Assembly: GCF_000247695.1 (NCBI RefSeq)
Contig: NW_004624781.1
Coordinates: 14,138,944 to 14,202,943, forward strand
Length of the DNA stretch: 64,000 bases
Reading direction: 5' to 3'
Source: Heterocephalus glaber
Lineage: Eukaryota; Chordata; Mammalia; Rodentia; Bathyergidae
The translations under genes and the position numbers were made by a program. The notes under the pieces are model-generated. The model did no database searches. It saw only the letters and a program-made list of their open reading frames with translations, and had not been told where the DNA came from. Shown here piece by piece: positions 1-11,744 of this stretch (position 1 is its first letter; each line of letters opens with the position of its first letter).

Positions 1-134
1 AAGCTTGGATTGTTGTTGAAACGAAAATCCCCTTGAGAAAGGATGACAAGTCCAGGTCATAATACATTTGTCTGGAATGAAGGCTTGGGAAGCAGGAAAA
101 GGGGAAATTAAGGTTTGGTGCCCACCCACAGAAG

Positions 135-275
135 GCTGGAGGTGTTCCTGAGCACGTTCAATGTTCACAACCACTCTTTAACAGCGATTTGCTTCTCCAC
201 TTCCTGGCTGCAGAAACTGAAGTTCAGAGAGGTAAAAGAACTTGCTTAGGATTGCACATGTCAATAGCAGGCAGC
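135..275 (-). mobile_element. MIR SINE
   Basis: Antisense MIR core: 'gcagaaactgaagttcagag', 'aggtaaaagaacttgctt'. Confidence 0.5.
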
Positions 276-654
276 CCTGTGGGACACTAAGGCCTCCTCC
301 TCGCTGCAGGGTGCGTCTGACACAGGATGCAGGATATAGGGGGACAGAGTTGGGGCCTCCACAACATGGAGGGGTCAGAGACAACAAAGAAGCCAAGCTA
401 AATGACAGGAGGCACCAGCCTCCTCCTGCCCTCCCCTGGGGGCGCCCTGGCACCTCAGTGAGACCCCTGCAGATGCCTGAACCCCAGGGCGCAGGGGGTT
501 TTTGCTAACTTTTCAACCAACTTTGCACAAATTTTTTCTGTCTACACAAAATATTTTTTGACATTCAGAACCGTAATCTGCATTTAAAAATCATTCATTA
601 TAGGAGAATAATAAGTACTTTATGATCCCAAAGTTTGTAAACATCTTTTAAGTT

Positions 655-770
655 TTTGTTTTCTGAGATAGTCTCACTATATATCCAGGCTGGCCTTGAA
701 CTCGAGGCAATTCTCCTGCCTCAGCCTCTCGAGTGCTGGGATTACAGGTGCGCACCACCATGTCCAGCAA
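655..770 (-). mobile_element. B1 SINE
   Basis: Antisense 7SL-derived monomer: 'ccaggctggccttgaactcg', 'gtgctgggattacaggtgcg'. Confidence 0.9.
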
Positions 771-1389
771 TAAACTTTTTTTTTAAGCCTAGAATAAGAT
801 ACATGACAAATTATTAATAATAGTGACTCTGAAGAGGAGCCAGTGGGGTGGCACAGAGATGCTGGGGACTGGATGAATTTCATTTTTCCTTACACTCTTC
901 TGGACTGTTTGAATTTTTAATTAATTTATTTATTTATTTTTTACCATTAGAGATCTTTATAAGGAAGAAAACATATCCATTGAATCCCCTCCTCTGCACC
1001 TGTGTAGGAGGAGTTAAGACTGGAGGGCCTGGGCCCCCACTCTTCTGGCAAGTGCTGGCACCATGACTCTGGCCCGGGTCCCACAGAACCCACCACCACT
1101 CCTGAAATGTGCTCCTAAGTCTGGAGCAGTGGGCTGTCACATGGCCCTTGGTAGCTAAAGGAAAACGCCAACCTCCTCACACACCCGGAAACAAAAGCTC
1201 CCTCGCCAGACCACAGACTCCACCCAGTTCCTGAAAAACAAGCCTAAACTGATGACAGACAAAGCCCCAGTCTGTGGAGTACAGAGAATCGGAGAGGGAC
1301 TGGAGGGGGACTGGAGCCGTGGACATGGAGACTGCTGAAGGCAAATTTCACGTTCCCACTTTTTGTTTTTTAAGAATGTATGTGTTTTA

Positions 1390-1517
1390 GTCAGGCACAG
1401 TGGTGCATGCTTGAAATCCCAGCCCTTGGGAGGCTGAGGCAGGAGGGTCACAAGTTAGAGCCCCACCTGGCCAGTATACCTAGACCCTCTCTCAAAACAA
1501 CAGCAACAATAAAAAAT
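1390..1517 (+). mobile_element. B1 SINE
   Basis: Sense monomer with 'gcacagtggtgcatgc', 'tgggaggctgaggcaggagg' and an A-rich tail. Confidence 0.88.
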
Positions 1518-1519
1518 GT

Positions 1520-2505
1520 GTGTGTTTGTGTAAAACGTCCAGAAAGATGCAATCGAAACCTTACTTACCATTTCCTCAGTAAAATGGGATGTCATTTTCT
1601 CCTCTCAGTTCTTTTGTACTCTTTAACGGGGGAGGGCACAAAATCCAAATGTTGTTGACTTGGTAATTTTTTTAATTATTATTTTTAAAAAAGAAACCGT
1701 GAAAGTAAAAGTTGTTGAATTGTCAAGGTCTAAACGAGATACTTTGGAGCTCCTGGCCACAGCAGGGGAAGGGACGGGGAGGGGAAATCTATACGAAGAC
1801 AGAGAAGAGGAGAAATGTTTGCTGTCCAGGAATTTTATTACACAAGTATTTTCTTTAGTCTTCATCGCAACTCTACTGTGTAAATACGATCTGAGGCTGA
1901 CAACATTCAAGTTCCTGTCTTTGTCTTTCCAAATCTAAGTTCCTTCCTTATCTGCAGTGCACCCAGACTAGCTGAAAATCAGGACAGAAAACCCACTCCA
2001 GAGTCTCAAAGGGTAGGGATGCTGAGAGCCCAGCCTTCAGGTCCCAGGCCAGTCGGAGTGGCCCACCCTGCCCCCTGCCAATATCCTCCACTCCAGGATG
2101 TCTGGGTCTTGTTTGTCTTCTTCCCCACTACAATCTTCAGCATCTGGCAGAGACGGACACACAATGACTTTCTCAGTAAATATTTGCTGAGTGATTGGGG
2201 AGCTTTAGGAGCTAGAGGTGGATTGGGGAATCACCCAGAGCACCTCATTTGGTCCAGAGCAGGGACATCTTTCTTTGTTCCTCTTAGATGGAGGGATGGT
2301 GAACTGACATTTACTCCAATCACAAAACTTGTATCCAGAGAAGCTCCAAGCAGCAGACACTGCTATTTTTACAAAATGTCAGTATGCTTCTAACCTAAAA
2401 TTGGAGAATTTAGGAAAAATAACAAGAGCCGATATGTTTGGCAATGTCTGTGGCTGAATTTTTCTCCTCTGGTATCCTTTAAAATATCTCTCTGTAAGAT
2501 AAATA
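1520..2505. other. MYOZAP intron 1, no named feature
   Basis: AT-rich near 1660-1690; a MIR-like 'agtaaatatttgctgagtga' at about 2175. Otherwise single-copy sequence with no recognisable element. Confidence 0.4.
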
Positions 2506-2722
2506 TTAATTTTTAGGCATGATAAAAGTATTGTGATAATATTAAGAAAGTATCTTTGAGAGTAACATGCAAAAATAGTTATGGCCTATGTATTTACTCA
2601 CACAGGGTGGGGGAAAGCTACTGGGGCTGAATAAGGGGCACTGATTCACCACACATTTCAGTCTTCATTTTGTACAAGTTTGAATGCTCCATAATTAAAA
2701 GGGTTTGTTTTTTTTTTAACCC
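2506..2722 (+). mobile_element. Possible ancient LINE 3' end
   Basis: 'aggcatgataaaagtattgt' and the terminal 'gaatgctccataattaaaag' followed by a T/A tract recall an old LINE 3' UTR. Weak. Confidence 0.35.
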
Positions 2723-2999
2723 TCTTTACAGTGCTGCTTGAAATTTGCAAAAAATCGAATTTTAAAAATATATATGAAACCTATGACAAGCCTTCTGGGT
2801 ATTAAACAACGTCAAGCAAATCTCCTTGAAAACAAAAGCCCTAATTGTAGCAGACGCTTCTGCCCAGTATTTGCAGGCTATAGCGGCACAAGCTTCTTGC
2901 CCCTCAATAACTTGGCTGTGCTACATTGGAAGTAGCAGGGGTCGGCTGAGTTCACTTCCAGTCAAGGTCAATGACTCCGACTAAATTTTTCCCCCTCTG

Positions 3000-3305
3000 A
3001 ATTAACAGTTTGTTCTCTTCAGCAAAGATACGCTTGTGCCCTCATTCTACAGTCCTGCCTGCTTGGTACTTGTTACCAGCAGGTGTTCCGAGGCCTGCCC
3101 AGCTCCCCTCTTCCCACACTTGTAATGAATCAACACTGGATGTCCTGGGAGTCCTTTGTCTTTGCTGCCCAGAGCATGACTCGGTTTCTCTCAAGCCTCT
3201 GTCTGTGTGTCTTCATTTCCCTCTTTCCTATCTCTTGGACATTGTATTGGCTCGCAGGAGACCAGGACCACTGCAGGTAATGATCCCTTTCTGGTTCCCT
3301 ATATC
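3000..3305 (+). mobile_element. Possible ERV-related segment
   Basis: Ends with 'ggctcgcaggagaccaggac' and 'cactgcaggtaatgatcccttt', closely paralleled at 8770-8825 ('ggctcacaggagactaggac'). The shared run suggests two copies of one ERV-derived sequence. The 5' limit is unknown. Confidence 0.35.
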
Positions 3306-3909
3306 TAATAAATGCTGGAATGAAAAGAAAGTTATTAGTGAAGAAGGGAAAGGGGAACAACCAATCAAAAGGCCTTCTTCCACTGTCCCGAAGTGCCAGG
3401 CATTGAGATGAAGAACAAGCAAGTGATGTGACAAGCATGAGGGTATTTCCTGTGAGACTGTACAGCTAGAAACCTACCTCCAAGCTCATCCAATGGCACA
3501 GTTAGCAATTCCTGAGAAACTGGGATAGGAGGAGCAACTACAGAAAAGCAGCACCATCTCAATCCCTGCTGTAAGGGATTCACTGGCCCCTGGAGAGCCT
3601 GGATTAGTGGGGCCAGTGACAGCTGACTGTGTTTTCCAACTCCCGAATTAGAATATGTGATCTCACAACGCAGCAAGCACCACGAAGGCAAGGGCCACAT
3701 CTGCCATGCGCACTGCCATATCCCAATACTTAGCACAAAGAGAAGCATACATGCACCTTTAGGGAAGGCAGATTAAGTATTTGGGGTTGGGACTATGCTG
3801 AAATATCTGGAGTGTCTGACCATCTGGGACACCAGGACTGATCTGTGCAAAGGAAGAAAATCCTTGGTCAAGGACTCTCGGGGGAATAAATAACAACAGA
3901 AACACTAAC

Positions 3910-4400
3910 TAACTTACACTGCAGGCAGCCTAGGCCAGGAAAGCCCACCAGGAGCCAGGAGTCACACATCCAGGCTGCCAATGTGACTTGGGAAGACCAT
4001 GACGGGAACTGAACTGAAGCAATAGATTAGGACATGGTAGATGGCTGGGAAAGGAGGTGTGGCCTGTGAACTGCAAAATCCCAGGACACATGTGCAGAAC
4101 AGTTCCCCAAGTCCTGCATATGGACCTCTTGCAACAATTCCAGCAGGTTTTTGATAGGATGGTCCAGACCTGAGGAGTGGGTGATATAAAAAGGGAAGCT
4201 GCCACTGAGCTCTCGGCCACTGTGCTCTCTCTCACATGGTGGTCCACCCTCAGGCTGGGTGGACTTCTTTCCCTACATTTATGTGGCCCTAATTGGCTCT
4301 ACAGAGCTATTTCTTTTCCTACCTTTAGTAAAGGTAAAACCTTGCTACCGTTTGCACTTGTCTTGACCTATTTTTTGCTCAGGACCGAAAGAACCTAGAA
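3910..4400 (+). mobile_element. Possible LTR-like segment
   Basis: A TATA-type 'gatataaaaaggga' (about 4181-4194) is followed about 200 bp later by 'gctcaggaccgaaagaacct', resembling an LTR U3-R-U5 ending. No second LTR or TG...CA ends established; weak call. Confidence 0.3.
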
Positions 4401-5024
4401 ACCATCTCTAGAAGGGGACTCCAGTACCCCCAAACTCAGTAACAGAATGACTTGGTGAAATAGAGGCCAAGTTTCTTCCTATACACCTTGCTTTGGTGCT
4501 TGTCCTTCCAGCCAAAGGGCAGCCGCTGCCCTGGCGCTCCCAAGACCTGGCCATAGGCATCCACTCCATCTGCCAGCACATGCAGGAATGCATGCCAGCC
4601 TGTCTGGCCTGTGGATCCATCTTCATGAGTCACTCGTCCAGTTACTACTCATGTGTGACATACTTGTGGCTTCCTATGACAAAAATGAACATTAAAGCTG
4701 AACCTGAGAGCTTTTCCACATCTTGGAAGAGAAACGGGAGAGGGAAGGCCAGCCTTGTATCCTCAGAGAAATGGAAACCTTTAGCTTATCAAAGCATTTA
4801 TTATTTCTGACAATGTCACAGGCTGAATAGCGATGACTTCCTAAATAAGTTCATCCTCAGAAACAGACTGATCACCTCGAAAGCTTAGATGAGAAGGGAA
4901 AGAAAAACTTCTAGCCACGCTGAAGTCCCAGAAAGAGTGACAATTCTAGTGAAAGTAGCATCCCTGGACTTTACCTCAAGATACTTCTCTACTTGACAGC
5001 TTCTTTGCAGACAGCAGCTGCTGA

Positions 5025-5128
5025 GGGCTGGGGATTTAGCTCAGTGGTTCCTGTGCCTGCCTCGAAAGCACAAGGTCCCAAGTTTGATTTCCTGGTACCA
5101 AAAAACAAACAAACAAACAAACAAAAGA
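5025..5128 (+). mobile_element. ID SINE
   Basis: Starts 'gggctggggatttagctcag' (box A); box B is diverged ('agtttgattt'); ends 'ggtacc' then a (CAAA)n tail. Confidence 0.93.
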
Positions 5129-5279
5129 CAATAGCTACCGAGGTTCAACAACCTCCAGGTAAAAGGGGAGAATATCTGGGAAAGGAAAAATTGGGGGAAC
5201 TGCTTTTCTGGAACTGGGTGTGTAGGACACACCTTGGGTAACCTTGACTGATAAAATGTAAATATCCAAAGCAGACTTT

Positions 5280-6208
5280 GCCTGATAGGAGGACACAGGC
5301 TGACGTTCCAGGGCTACACCACTGAGTTACAGACCTACCTTAGAACTGCGAGTCTACTGTGGACTTGCCACGTGGCCCGTGCAAAGTTAGTTACTTTCCT
5401 GAACTTCAGAAAAACTGAAAATCCTGTGTAGTCCAGAGGCGTGCAAACAATATTCCTAGCTCCTTCTCAGTGTTAATGGATGGGGGAGCTTTCGGCAGCT
5501 GGTGTCCCCTGATCTGACTTTACGCCTCAGCCACTGACCTTGCACTGTCTGCAAATGGCATTCCATAGATAGCTACGTCAGCTCCACAGCCAGACATCTG
5601 GAAGAATCACTGGCTGTGGGCTAACACCTGCATTTGCTAGAAGAGGAAACTGAGGCCCCTGGAGATGACTTGATGGCCGGCATTGCCTTGGCAGGTGAGG
5701 GAGCCAGGCCTGGAAGCCCAGGCCTCTTCCCATCCTCCAGGCTGTTAGAACCATTCCTGGGAGGGCAACCACCCCCTCTGCTCCTCTGAATCATCTCAAC
5801 AGGCTCCCTCACCTGGCAACGTCCCCAGTGTTGTATAAGCAAGCAGTCCTGCCACCTCCAGAACTGGCAGGCTGATTCACCCAGGCTTTCAAAGGAAAGG
5901 ACTGTAAACCCCATGGCAAGAGCTTCCTCCTTGGAAGCATTTTACTGCTTATGAAAGTTCCTGACTCTCCATCTACATCACATTTCTGCTCACCCTCACT
6001 CAGGTTCTCAAGGCCAGAGAACAGCTGCTTTAAAAACAATAGGTCGATGAAGGGCACTCACAATGCTGGATGGTAACAGCTATTTTACAATACTGTCGGC
6101 TTCACCACCACAAGGACAGATCAGCCAAACCGGATTCCTTAAAATTCAACACAGAATGGTCAAGATCCTGTTTCAAAGCATGCATCTCTCATAGTGTCTC
6201 ATGTGTTT
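5280..6208. other. MYOZAP intron 1, mostly featureless
   Basis: Contains the short MIR core at 5600-5700. Short open frames on both strands have no recognisable domain. Confidence 0.4.
5600..5700 (-). mobile_element. MIR SINE fragment
   Basis: 'gctagaagaggaaactgagg' is the conserved antisense MIR core; the flanks are decayed. Confidence 0.4.
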
Positions 6209-6235
6209 TGTGTGTGTGTGTGTGTGTGTGTGTGT
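6209..6235. repeat. (TG)n microsatellite
   Basis: About 13 uninterrupted TG units. Confidence 0.95.
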
Positions 6236-6529
6236 CTTTGCACAAAAAGAAACACAGAGAATAGGCTAGGGATGCTCTGGATACATATGTTTATAAAGTT
6301 CTTTGGAAATGATAGCTATTTAATTTCAAAATTACCTGTTACCAATTTTATTTCTAATGTTCAACAATTCTATAAACACATTCCATATTTTTCAATTTCA
6401 CAACATAAAAAGAGTCCCAACAAACTATTCAACATTCCCCTTCTCTTGATTTTGAATATACAAATAAAAGCCCACAGCTACTTTATTTGGTTGCTCATAT
6501 AATTCGAGGTGATTATATTATACAAAGAA

Positions 6530-6945
6530 ACTTCTTAGAGGTTGAACAATATCCCCCCCGCCACCCAAAAGATATGTTGGATTCCTAGCCTCCAGCACCT
6601 CACAAGTTGACCTTATTTGGAGACAGGGCCGAGTTCAAATGAGGTTATTCAAGTGAGCCCTAATCCACGGTTACTGGTATCCTTATAAAAAGGGCGAAAT
6701 CTGGACTCTGACAGACACATGCACAGGAGAACTCTGTGTGTCATGTGCAGACTTCAGTGACACAGTCACAAGCCAGAATTGGGAAGAGCCACCTGAAGCA
6801 GAGGAGGCTCAGAAGGACCCTGCCCCAGAACCTCCGGAAGGAACAACTTGACCCCAGACTTCTAACTTCCAGTGCTATGAGAGGATAAATTTCTTGTTCA
6901 AGCCATGCATGTGCTTTGTTGTGGCAGCCTGAGGTGACCAACACA
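6530..6945 (+). mobile_element. MLT1-like LTR
   Basis: Motifs in order: 'gttgaacaatatccccc', 'gaccttatttggagacaggg', 'atccttataaaaagggcga', then 'gataaatttcttgttcaagc' and 'gttgtggcagcctgag', as at the 3' end of MLT1-class LTRs. Confidence 0.65.
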
Positions 6946-6949
6946 AAAT

Positions 6950-8338
6950 TCAGCCATCACACTCAAGAGCCATTCATTAAACAACTGCTCTGGACCAGGC
7001 AGGGAGCTGCTGGGCTCAGAGGAGACAGAATTCAAAGAAGCTACCTCTGTTCTCTGGATGCGTCTATGCCTAAGTGGATGTCAAATACAAACATTGCAGA
7101 AATGTGATCTGTACTTGCATGGTGCTCTTGTCAGCAGATGGTTGCATGCCTGTGCAGGAAAGGCAGCCTGAAGCTTCCTCCTCTGGGGAGGAAGAGTCGC
7201 CAAAGCACAGGGCAGCTAGGGAAGGTCCTCGTGGACCAGCAAGGCTTTCACTGAACCCTAAAGGATGGAGAGGTCTTGGATGAGCTGAGAGATGGCAGGG
7301 GACATACTGCAGGCATGGTGAGGGCCTGGGAGGGGTTCTGAGGGAGGAGATGCCATGTGTCTGGTGGGGACAGACCAAGCAAGGGAAAACCAAGGCGATG
7401 TCACTGAGTTGGCTTTAGATGTGCTGAGATTGGAGCAAATGGGCCATCCGGATCTGAACCCAAACCAGCGATGCCTCGCCAGCACAGAGTCGCAGCAGCA
7501 ATATTTTGGCATTTATTTGATTACCCTAATTATTCTACCTGGAGAGATGTCATGGTCCTCTTGAACCCTGTGTCTTAACTTGCAATTTAATGGGATGGGG
7601 GCCGGGGCCCAGGGTTGAATCTCCCAAGTAAGTAGGCTGTTTGAGGAAGAAGATTCTACTAAAAACAAACCATCTCAGAGAAGGGGGAGTCAGATCCTAA
7701 AAGAGCAAATATTTGTTTCTGGAGGAAAGAAAGGGAGCAAGGCCGAGGGACTCCCTGGGGTGGGGTGGGGTGGTCAGACTCCTGGAAAGGGGCAGGGAGT
7801 GAGGCACAGGCACTGGTGTCCCCGTTCCTCCCCCTCCCCCTGCCCCAGCTCCCCTGGCAGTGCTGGGGACCCAAATCCACATGGCAACCAATTGTAAGAC
7901 AAGAGCCTGATTCTCACGGGTGACCAGGAAGTGGGAAGGTCCCCTGCTATAGCACAGGCCATGGCTGGAACATCTAAATTCGTGTGCCTACATTCCGTTC
8001 AGAGTCACGGTGCTAGCTAGAACTTTCTGAGAATCTATTCACAGAAATGACCCAGATTTTTCATTTTAAATGCTGACATTATAAAATATCGGAGCTCTGG
8101 TATGTAAAAATAGCACCGAGATGAGGCCTGGCAAGGAGGCCAGTGTGTGGGCTGAGGGGAGAGCACCTTCCTGGAGAAGCTGGCTCCAGGCCACATTGGT
8201 GCAGCTTTTCTGAGGTCAGGACTGTGCAGAACGGGGAGGCAGGGGCTGGACATAGCAGCAGAGAGAGGCTCAGATTTACACAGAAGGACGGAATAACATC
8301 AAAAAGATGCAGAAGGCGCAGCCCAGGAGGAAGGCGGG
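6950..8338. other. MYOZAP intron 1, no feature seen
   Basis: Moderate-GC unique sequence between an MLT1-like and an ERV-like LTR. Nothing recognised. Confidence 0.4.
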
Positions 8339-8835
8339 TGTCGGGAGCAATTCTACATGATTTGGGGGAAAAATCATGTTATAATTAAATCATGATTAGG
8401 GCCTAGTTTTCCTGTCTATAGGCCAGCTACAGCATGTCCAGATATAACTCCGTTTTTACCTCCAGTCACACCTAAGACCTCAATGGTCCCCTGACTTTGT
8501 GATGTTTTAGGGCAGGACTACACCAGCAGGAGACATCCTGGCAGGAACCAAATCTCTATTTGCATAGTTCCTCGTTGTTTTAGGCTCCTTGCTGCACCCT
8601 CTGAGTCAATTGCTACTTCTGTTTCTGCTGAGGTTCTGAATAAAGGTGTGGCGAGCTCCAGGTCTGGGGTCTTTGCTACCCACAGCGGCGTTGATCAGGC
8701 CAAAGCTCAGCTTTTTCTCTAAGTCTCACTTTCTGTCTATATATTAATTCATTCACCTTGTGCTGTTGTGGCTCACAGGAGACTAGGACTTACTGCAGAG
8801 GTTCTAATAATGTCCCCTTTCCCTGTTCACTACAG
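8339..8835 (+). mobile_element. Probable ERV LTR and adjacent sequence
   Basis: A TG-starting unit 'tgtcgggagc' resembles the opening of rodent ERVK/IAP-type LTRs. 'gaggttctgaataaaggtg' supplies a polyadenylation signal, and the unit can end at 'gctacccaca' (8683). Downstream to 8835 the sequence shares a motif run with 3240-3300. Old copy; no open viral frame. Family uncertain. Confidence 0.45.
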
Positions 8836-8839
8836 GAGG

Positions 8840-10650
8840 GGAAGCAGGACAGCTGCCTCAGGAGGGGAATGACTGGAGGAGAGAAAAGGGAGAGAGGCAA
8901 ACATCTGGCATTTGGTCACCACCTCTCTAATGCCTCTTACAGGCACTGTGTGTGCCCGGTGTGTGTACTCACTCACTCACTCTTGCAGCAGTGTAATCAA
9001 GTCTCCTAGAGCAGTAAGGCAGCTAAGTATCTAGCAGCTCACCTGTGACTTCAGGAAGCAGACCCAGGCACCTGAGGCCTCCTGAAGAAGAGAAGTGAAA
9101 AGGAACAGGCAGCCAGGCATCTGTCTTACGAAGAGACCTCCCAAATACACTCCATGATCACACAGCTCCACACAAAGCTGCTGGCCCTGTTGTAATTGCC
9201 TCCAGCAGTGTCCAAACACCTTCGTGCAGCTGGGCAAAGGCAGCCTCTGGGGCACACCTTCCCAGAGCACACCTGCACCGTGTGGAATTCCTCTCTGATG
9301 ACGCCAGAACAGGGACAGGAGGACTCTCAGCTGGCAGAGTCGTCCATGCTTCACCAGCCGCCCCCTGGCATCCCAGAATACTAAGCAGCTTCCATGGCAA
9401 CACCAGAAAATAAGGCCCGGCCTGCCCTCAGCCAGCAGCAGCTCTCACAGGTCCTGGGACCCCTCCTGGAAGCCTCACTTTATTAGGAGTCAATCAAGAC
9501 TTTTAAGGCTCCACTTCCAGATCCAAGCCAGCTCCAGTTCCCTGACTGCACACCGCCCCCTTCAGAGGGAGCAAAGTTATCTGGCCTGGAAGGAAGGTCG
9601 TTCAGAGCTTCTGGTACCTTGCAATTCTGTGGGCCCCAGGGAGGGGCGAATGCTTTGGAACCACATCAGAAGAAGTGAGCCTGAAAGAGCACCCTTGCTG
9701 GCGTGTGGACTCCCAGTGACTCACAGCCAGGACCTCGGCAGGACACGGTGGCTGACCAGGTCACTCAGAACAGCCTCTCAGTTCCCACCAGGACCTTCAA
9801 GTCCTGCCACCACCCCAGAATTTCAGCCCCAGGGAAACGCCACCCCACTCTCCTCCTCTCTACTCCAGCTCCTCTGGAGTGAGTCACAGACCTTACAGGA
9901 GGCATCAGGTGCATTCGCTACCCCAGTAGTGTTCCCCAAGCTCCTGGGAACTTTGGAGCTCTTCAGCACCCACAGCAGGATGTCTGTGGATCGGGGGCCG
10001 GGAGGACTTTAGCCCCCACCAGTGCCACTTTTGCCTCGCTTTATGTGTGGGTTCTGTACATAACACATTGATTAAAAGGAAGAAGAAAAGTCCCTGTTGC
10101 TTTACCAAGCCTGAAGAGCACTGTTCAGAACAAACAGGCAAATTGGTACACAACATGGTTATCACAGGTAACCATATGGGCTTCTTTGTGAATGCTTCGC
10201 TCTCCAAGGGGTGGTGGCCCTGCTAGGTCCTCTACCAGCCCAGCGTCAGCCTGGCCTCCAAGGCCCATGTCCTGTCACACACGCCAGCTTGAGCCGTTCC
10301 TTCAAAAATGACTTCCTCTAAGAGGCCCATGTGCCCAAAGCCATCAGCTCTAAAAGGGACAGACAGGGAAGGGTGTGCTGAGGGCAGAAGGCTGTCCCCC
10401 ATCAGGAGGCCCCTCAATCCTGGCCATCACAGGGCCAGCAGCTAGAGTCCCACAATCGCACTTTCTCCATGGTTATGAGCTTTGACCCCAAACTTTTCCT
10501 TTGGTGCATGTTCAATGCCATGGAGAGAAGCTGAATGAATAGTTCAATTATATCATCGTAGTAACATAGCCATATGGAAGAAAATGACATTTATTCAATA
10601 ATATCTACTATACAGTTGATATTCAAAATTGTATAATTATCCCAATGAGA
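8840..10650. other. MYOZAP intron 1, no feature seen
   Basis: Moderate-GC sequence with several short overlapping frames (for example 127 codons from 9629) lacking recognisable motifs or splice structure. AT-rich at 10540-10650. Confidence 0.4.
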
Positions 10651-10740
10651 TTTTTTCATTTTTTTGGAACTGTGGATAGAACTCCGGACCTTGTGCTTGG
10701 CAGACAAGCGGCGGAACCACTGAGCTAAATCCCTGGCCCC
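10651..10740 (-). mobile_element. ID SINE
   Basis: Antisense copy ending 'ctgagctaaatccctggccc', with the T-tract at its low-coordinate end. Flanks share ccaatg. Confidence 0.9.
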
Positions 10741-11299
10741 TCCAATGTGCTTTTTATAATTTTTTTTTGACTCAAGATCTATTCAAGGCTCACTCACTAT
10801 GTTTCAGGCTAAGTTTCCTCTGTGTCTCTTTCCTGCAGCTTATCATCTTTTCTCAAATAAGGCGGAATTCATGGAGTGGTTCAGGCCAACTGTTTTTGTA
10901 GTGTCCCACATTTGGGGTTTTTCTGATCCTTGTTGTTAATTCAGGTGGGTCTGTACTCAAGTGACGATGTGTGCTTATGAACCGCGTCACCTTGGAAGGA
11001 GGTGACAGCAGGCTGGACCACCTGGTTGCCAGGTCCTCTGCCAGGTTGCTCCACTGGGAGGTCCTCCAGCCCTTCAGAGCCAGTGCGGCAGCTGTTGATG
11101 ATGCTTTGAGACTCACAACTTTCCAGGCCACCGTCACCTCTCACCAACGAGCTTCTACACCCAGGGAGGGGCCTGGCCAGGGGCTTCAGGATACAGATTT
11201 TCCTGATTAATGAGCTACAGTGCCATAAAAAAAAACCTTTGCTTCCCCCCGCACCCTGTTGCTCCCTCTCTGATTATCACTACAGTTGTGGATTTTATC

Positions 11300-11301
11300 A
11301 C

Positions 11302-11343
<42 letters not shown>
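11300..11343. repeat. (CAT)n microsatellite
   Basis: About 14 CAT/ATC units. On the minus strand it reads as an aspartate run inside a spurious frame. Confidence 0.95.
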
Positions 11344-11377
11344 TCAATGTATCAACCTCATTAAAAGCTATGCATCT

Positions 11378-11602
11378 CTTAACTGAAATGTTTGGGACCA
11401 GAAGTGTTTCAGATTTGGGAGGGGTTTTTTGGATTTTTTGCATAGGCTTTACTAGTTGAACATCTCTCATGCAAAAATTGAAAATCTAAAATGCTCCAAA
11501 ATCTAAAGCATTTTGAGTGCCATGTCAGTGTTCAAAAAGTCTTGAATTCTGGAGCAATTTGGATTTAGGATTTTCTGATTAGGGCTGCTCAGCCTGTGCT
11601 GT
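11378..11602. mobile_element. Palindromic non-autonomous DNA transposon
   Basis: The right part folds back on itself: 'gttgaacatctctcatgcaa', 'aaatgctccaaaatctaaag' against 'tctggagcaatttggattta', 'ttagggctgctcagcctgt'. The left part ('atgtttgggaccagaagtgt') matches the body of the same widespread element. Confidence 0.65.
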
Positions 11603-11611
11603 CATTATTCT

Positions 11612-11741
11612 TTTGTGGGGTGGGGTGGGGGTGAGACTGAGTCTAATCAATGTAGTTCAGGCTGGCCTTGAATTTGTGGCAATCTTCCTGCCTCTGCCTA
11701 CTGAGTGCTAGGATCACAGGTGTGTGCCACCACACCCAGAT
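11612..11741 (-). mobile_element. B1 SINE
   Basis: Antisense monomer: 'ttcaggctggccttgaattt', 'gctaggatcacaggtgtgtg'. Confidence 0.88.
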
Positions 11742-11744
11742 CTC

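Noticed and set aside
11207..11470. Aspartate-repeat protein on the minus strand
   Set aside because: The Asp run is the (CAT)n microsatellite, and the rest overlaps a palindromic DNA transposon.
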